Assembly (NCBI GenBank): GCA_021804825.1
Contig: JAJZGX010000023.1
Span: 1-32,093 of the forward strand
Direction: 5' to 3'
Origin: Pseudomonadota bacterium
GTDB taxonomy: Bacteria > Pseudomonadota > Alphaproteobacteria > Rhizobiales > Beijerinckiaceae
Length of the DNA: 32,093 nucleotides
Shown: positions 31,980-32,093 of the stretch, piece after piece
How positions within the stretch are numbered: position 1 is the first letter of the stretch
Layout of the letters: every line of letters starts with the position of its first letter
Notes under the pieces: generated by a model
The model's database searches: none
What the model was told of the DNA's origin: nothing
Seen by the model: the letters and a program-made list of their open reading frames with translations, nothing else
Made by a program: the position numbers and the translations under genes

Positions 31980-32093
31980 ATGCGTGTAGATGCCTTTGAT
32001 TTCGATCTGCCCAAGGACCGTATTGCCCTGCGGCCGGCAAACCCGCGGGATGCGGCGCGCTTGTTGCGTGTCGACCCGCAGGGCGCTTTGAGC
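31980..32093 (+). CDS. queA: S-adenosylmethionine:tRNA ribosyltransferase-isomerase, N-terminal part (cut by window edge)
   Basis: The 38 codons present read [20 protein letters not shown] and continue into [10 protein letters not shown], the highly characteristic start of QueA. The enzyme transfers and isomerises the ribosyl moiety of SAM to 7-aminomethyl-7-deazaguanine in tRNA, giving epoxyqueuosine. The gene runs off the right edge. Its place after the cyclophilin pair, usually followed by tgt, matches Rhizobiales gene order. No strong ribosome site is visible before the ATG. Confidence 0.9.
   Translation, partial: MRVDAFDFDLPKDRIALRPANPRDAARLLRVDPQGALS

Noticed and set aside
1-32093. CRISPR arrays, insertion sequences, prophage or toxin-antitoxin modules
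   Set aside because: No regularly spaced repeats, transposase/integrase motifs or paired small toxin-antitoxin frames were seen; all space is taken by recognisable housekeeping genes.

Overview
The window is a stretch of chromosome from an alphaproteobacterium, most likely a member of the Rhizobiales (Hyphomicrobiales). The DNA is GC-rich. The evidence is the set of lineage-typical genes and gene orders: EipB/DUF1849, a short alphaproteobacterial phasin, argS-SPOR-nagZ-scpA-scpB-tatABC-serS-surE-pcm-nlpD, clpS-clpA, and gyrA-coaD-cyclophilin-cyclophilin-queA. No transposase, integrase, phage gene or CRISPR array was seen. Coding density is very high and neighbouring genes often overlap by the four bases ATGA, which suggests translational coupling.

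Layout. 1-586 (minus): a partial glycerophosphodiester phosphodiesterase preceded by a RidA-family gene. 688-1530 (plus): eipB. 1527-6148 (minus): accB-accC-metC-DUF202-Gfo/Idh/MocA, read as one run. 6241-7044 (minus): a DsbA/ScsC-like periplasmic oxidoreductase. 7262-19401 (plus): argS, a SPOR protein, nagZ, scpA, scpB, tatA, tatB, tatC, serS, surE, pcm and an NlpD-like lipoprotein, closed by a strong intrinsic terminator. 19633-19719 (minus): tRNA-Leu(GAG). 19794-20546: lipB. 20744-21097: a phasin with a near-consensus promoter and a clean terminator. 21344-24274: clpS-clpA. 24423-26192: a SEL1-repeat protein and azlC-azlD. 26161-27255 (minus): a membrane acyltransferase. 27437-32093: gyrA, coaD, an exported and a cytosolic cyclophilin, and the start of queA.

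Functionally this is housekeeping DNA: fatty-acid synthesis (AccB/AccC), lipoylation (LipB), CoA synthesis (CoaD), tRNA charging (ArgS, SerS, tRNA-Leu), chromosome organisation (ScpA/ScpB, GyrA), Tat export, peptidoglycan recycling and division (NagZ, SPOR, NlpD), envelope integrity (EipB), protein quality control (ClpS/ClpA, Pcm, cyclophilins, DsbA-like) and polyhydroxyalkanoate storage (phasin).

I did not find a convincing undescribed multi-gene system. The most interesting points are residue-level and regulatory: a GyrA quinolone-determining region carrying Leu and Glu at the positions equivalent to E. coli Ser83 and Asp87; a TatB whose conserved Glu8 is Lys; an NlpD-like factor that has lost an extra zinc ligand; a tandemly duplicated ribosome-binding/start region in front of the SEL1 gene; two inverted repeats and two GANTC sites in the nlpD leader; and a heat-shock-like promoter in front of the DsbA-like gene.
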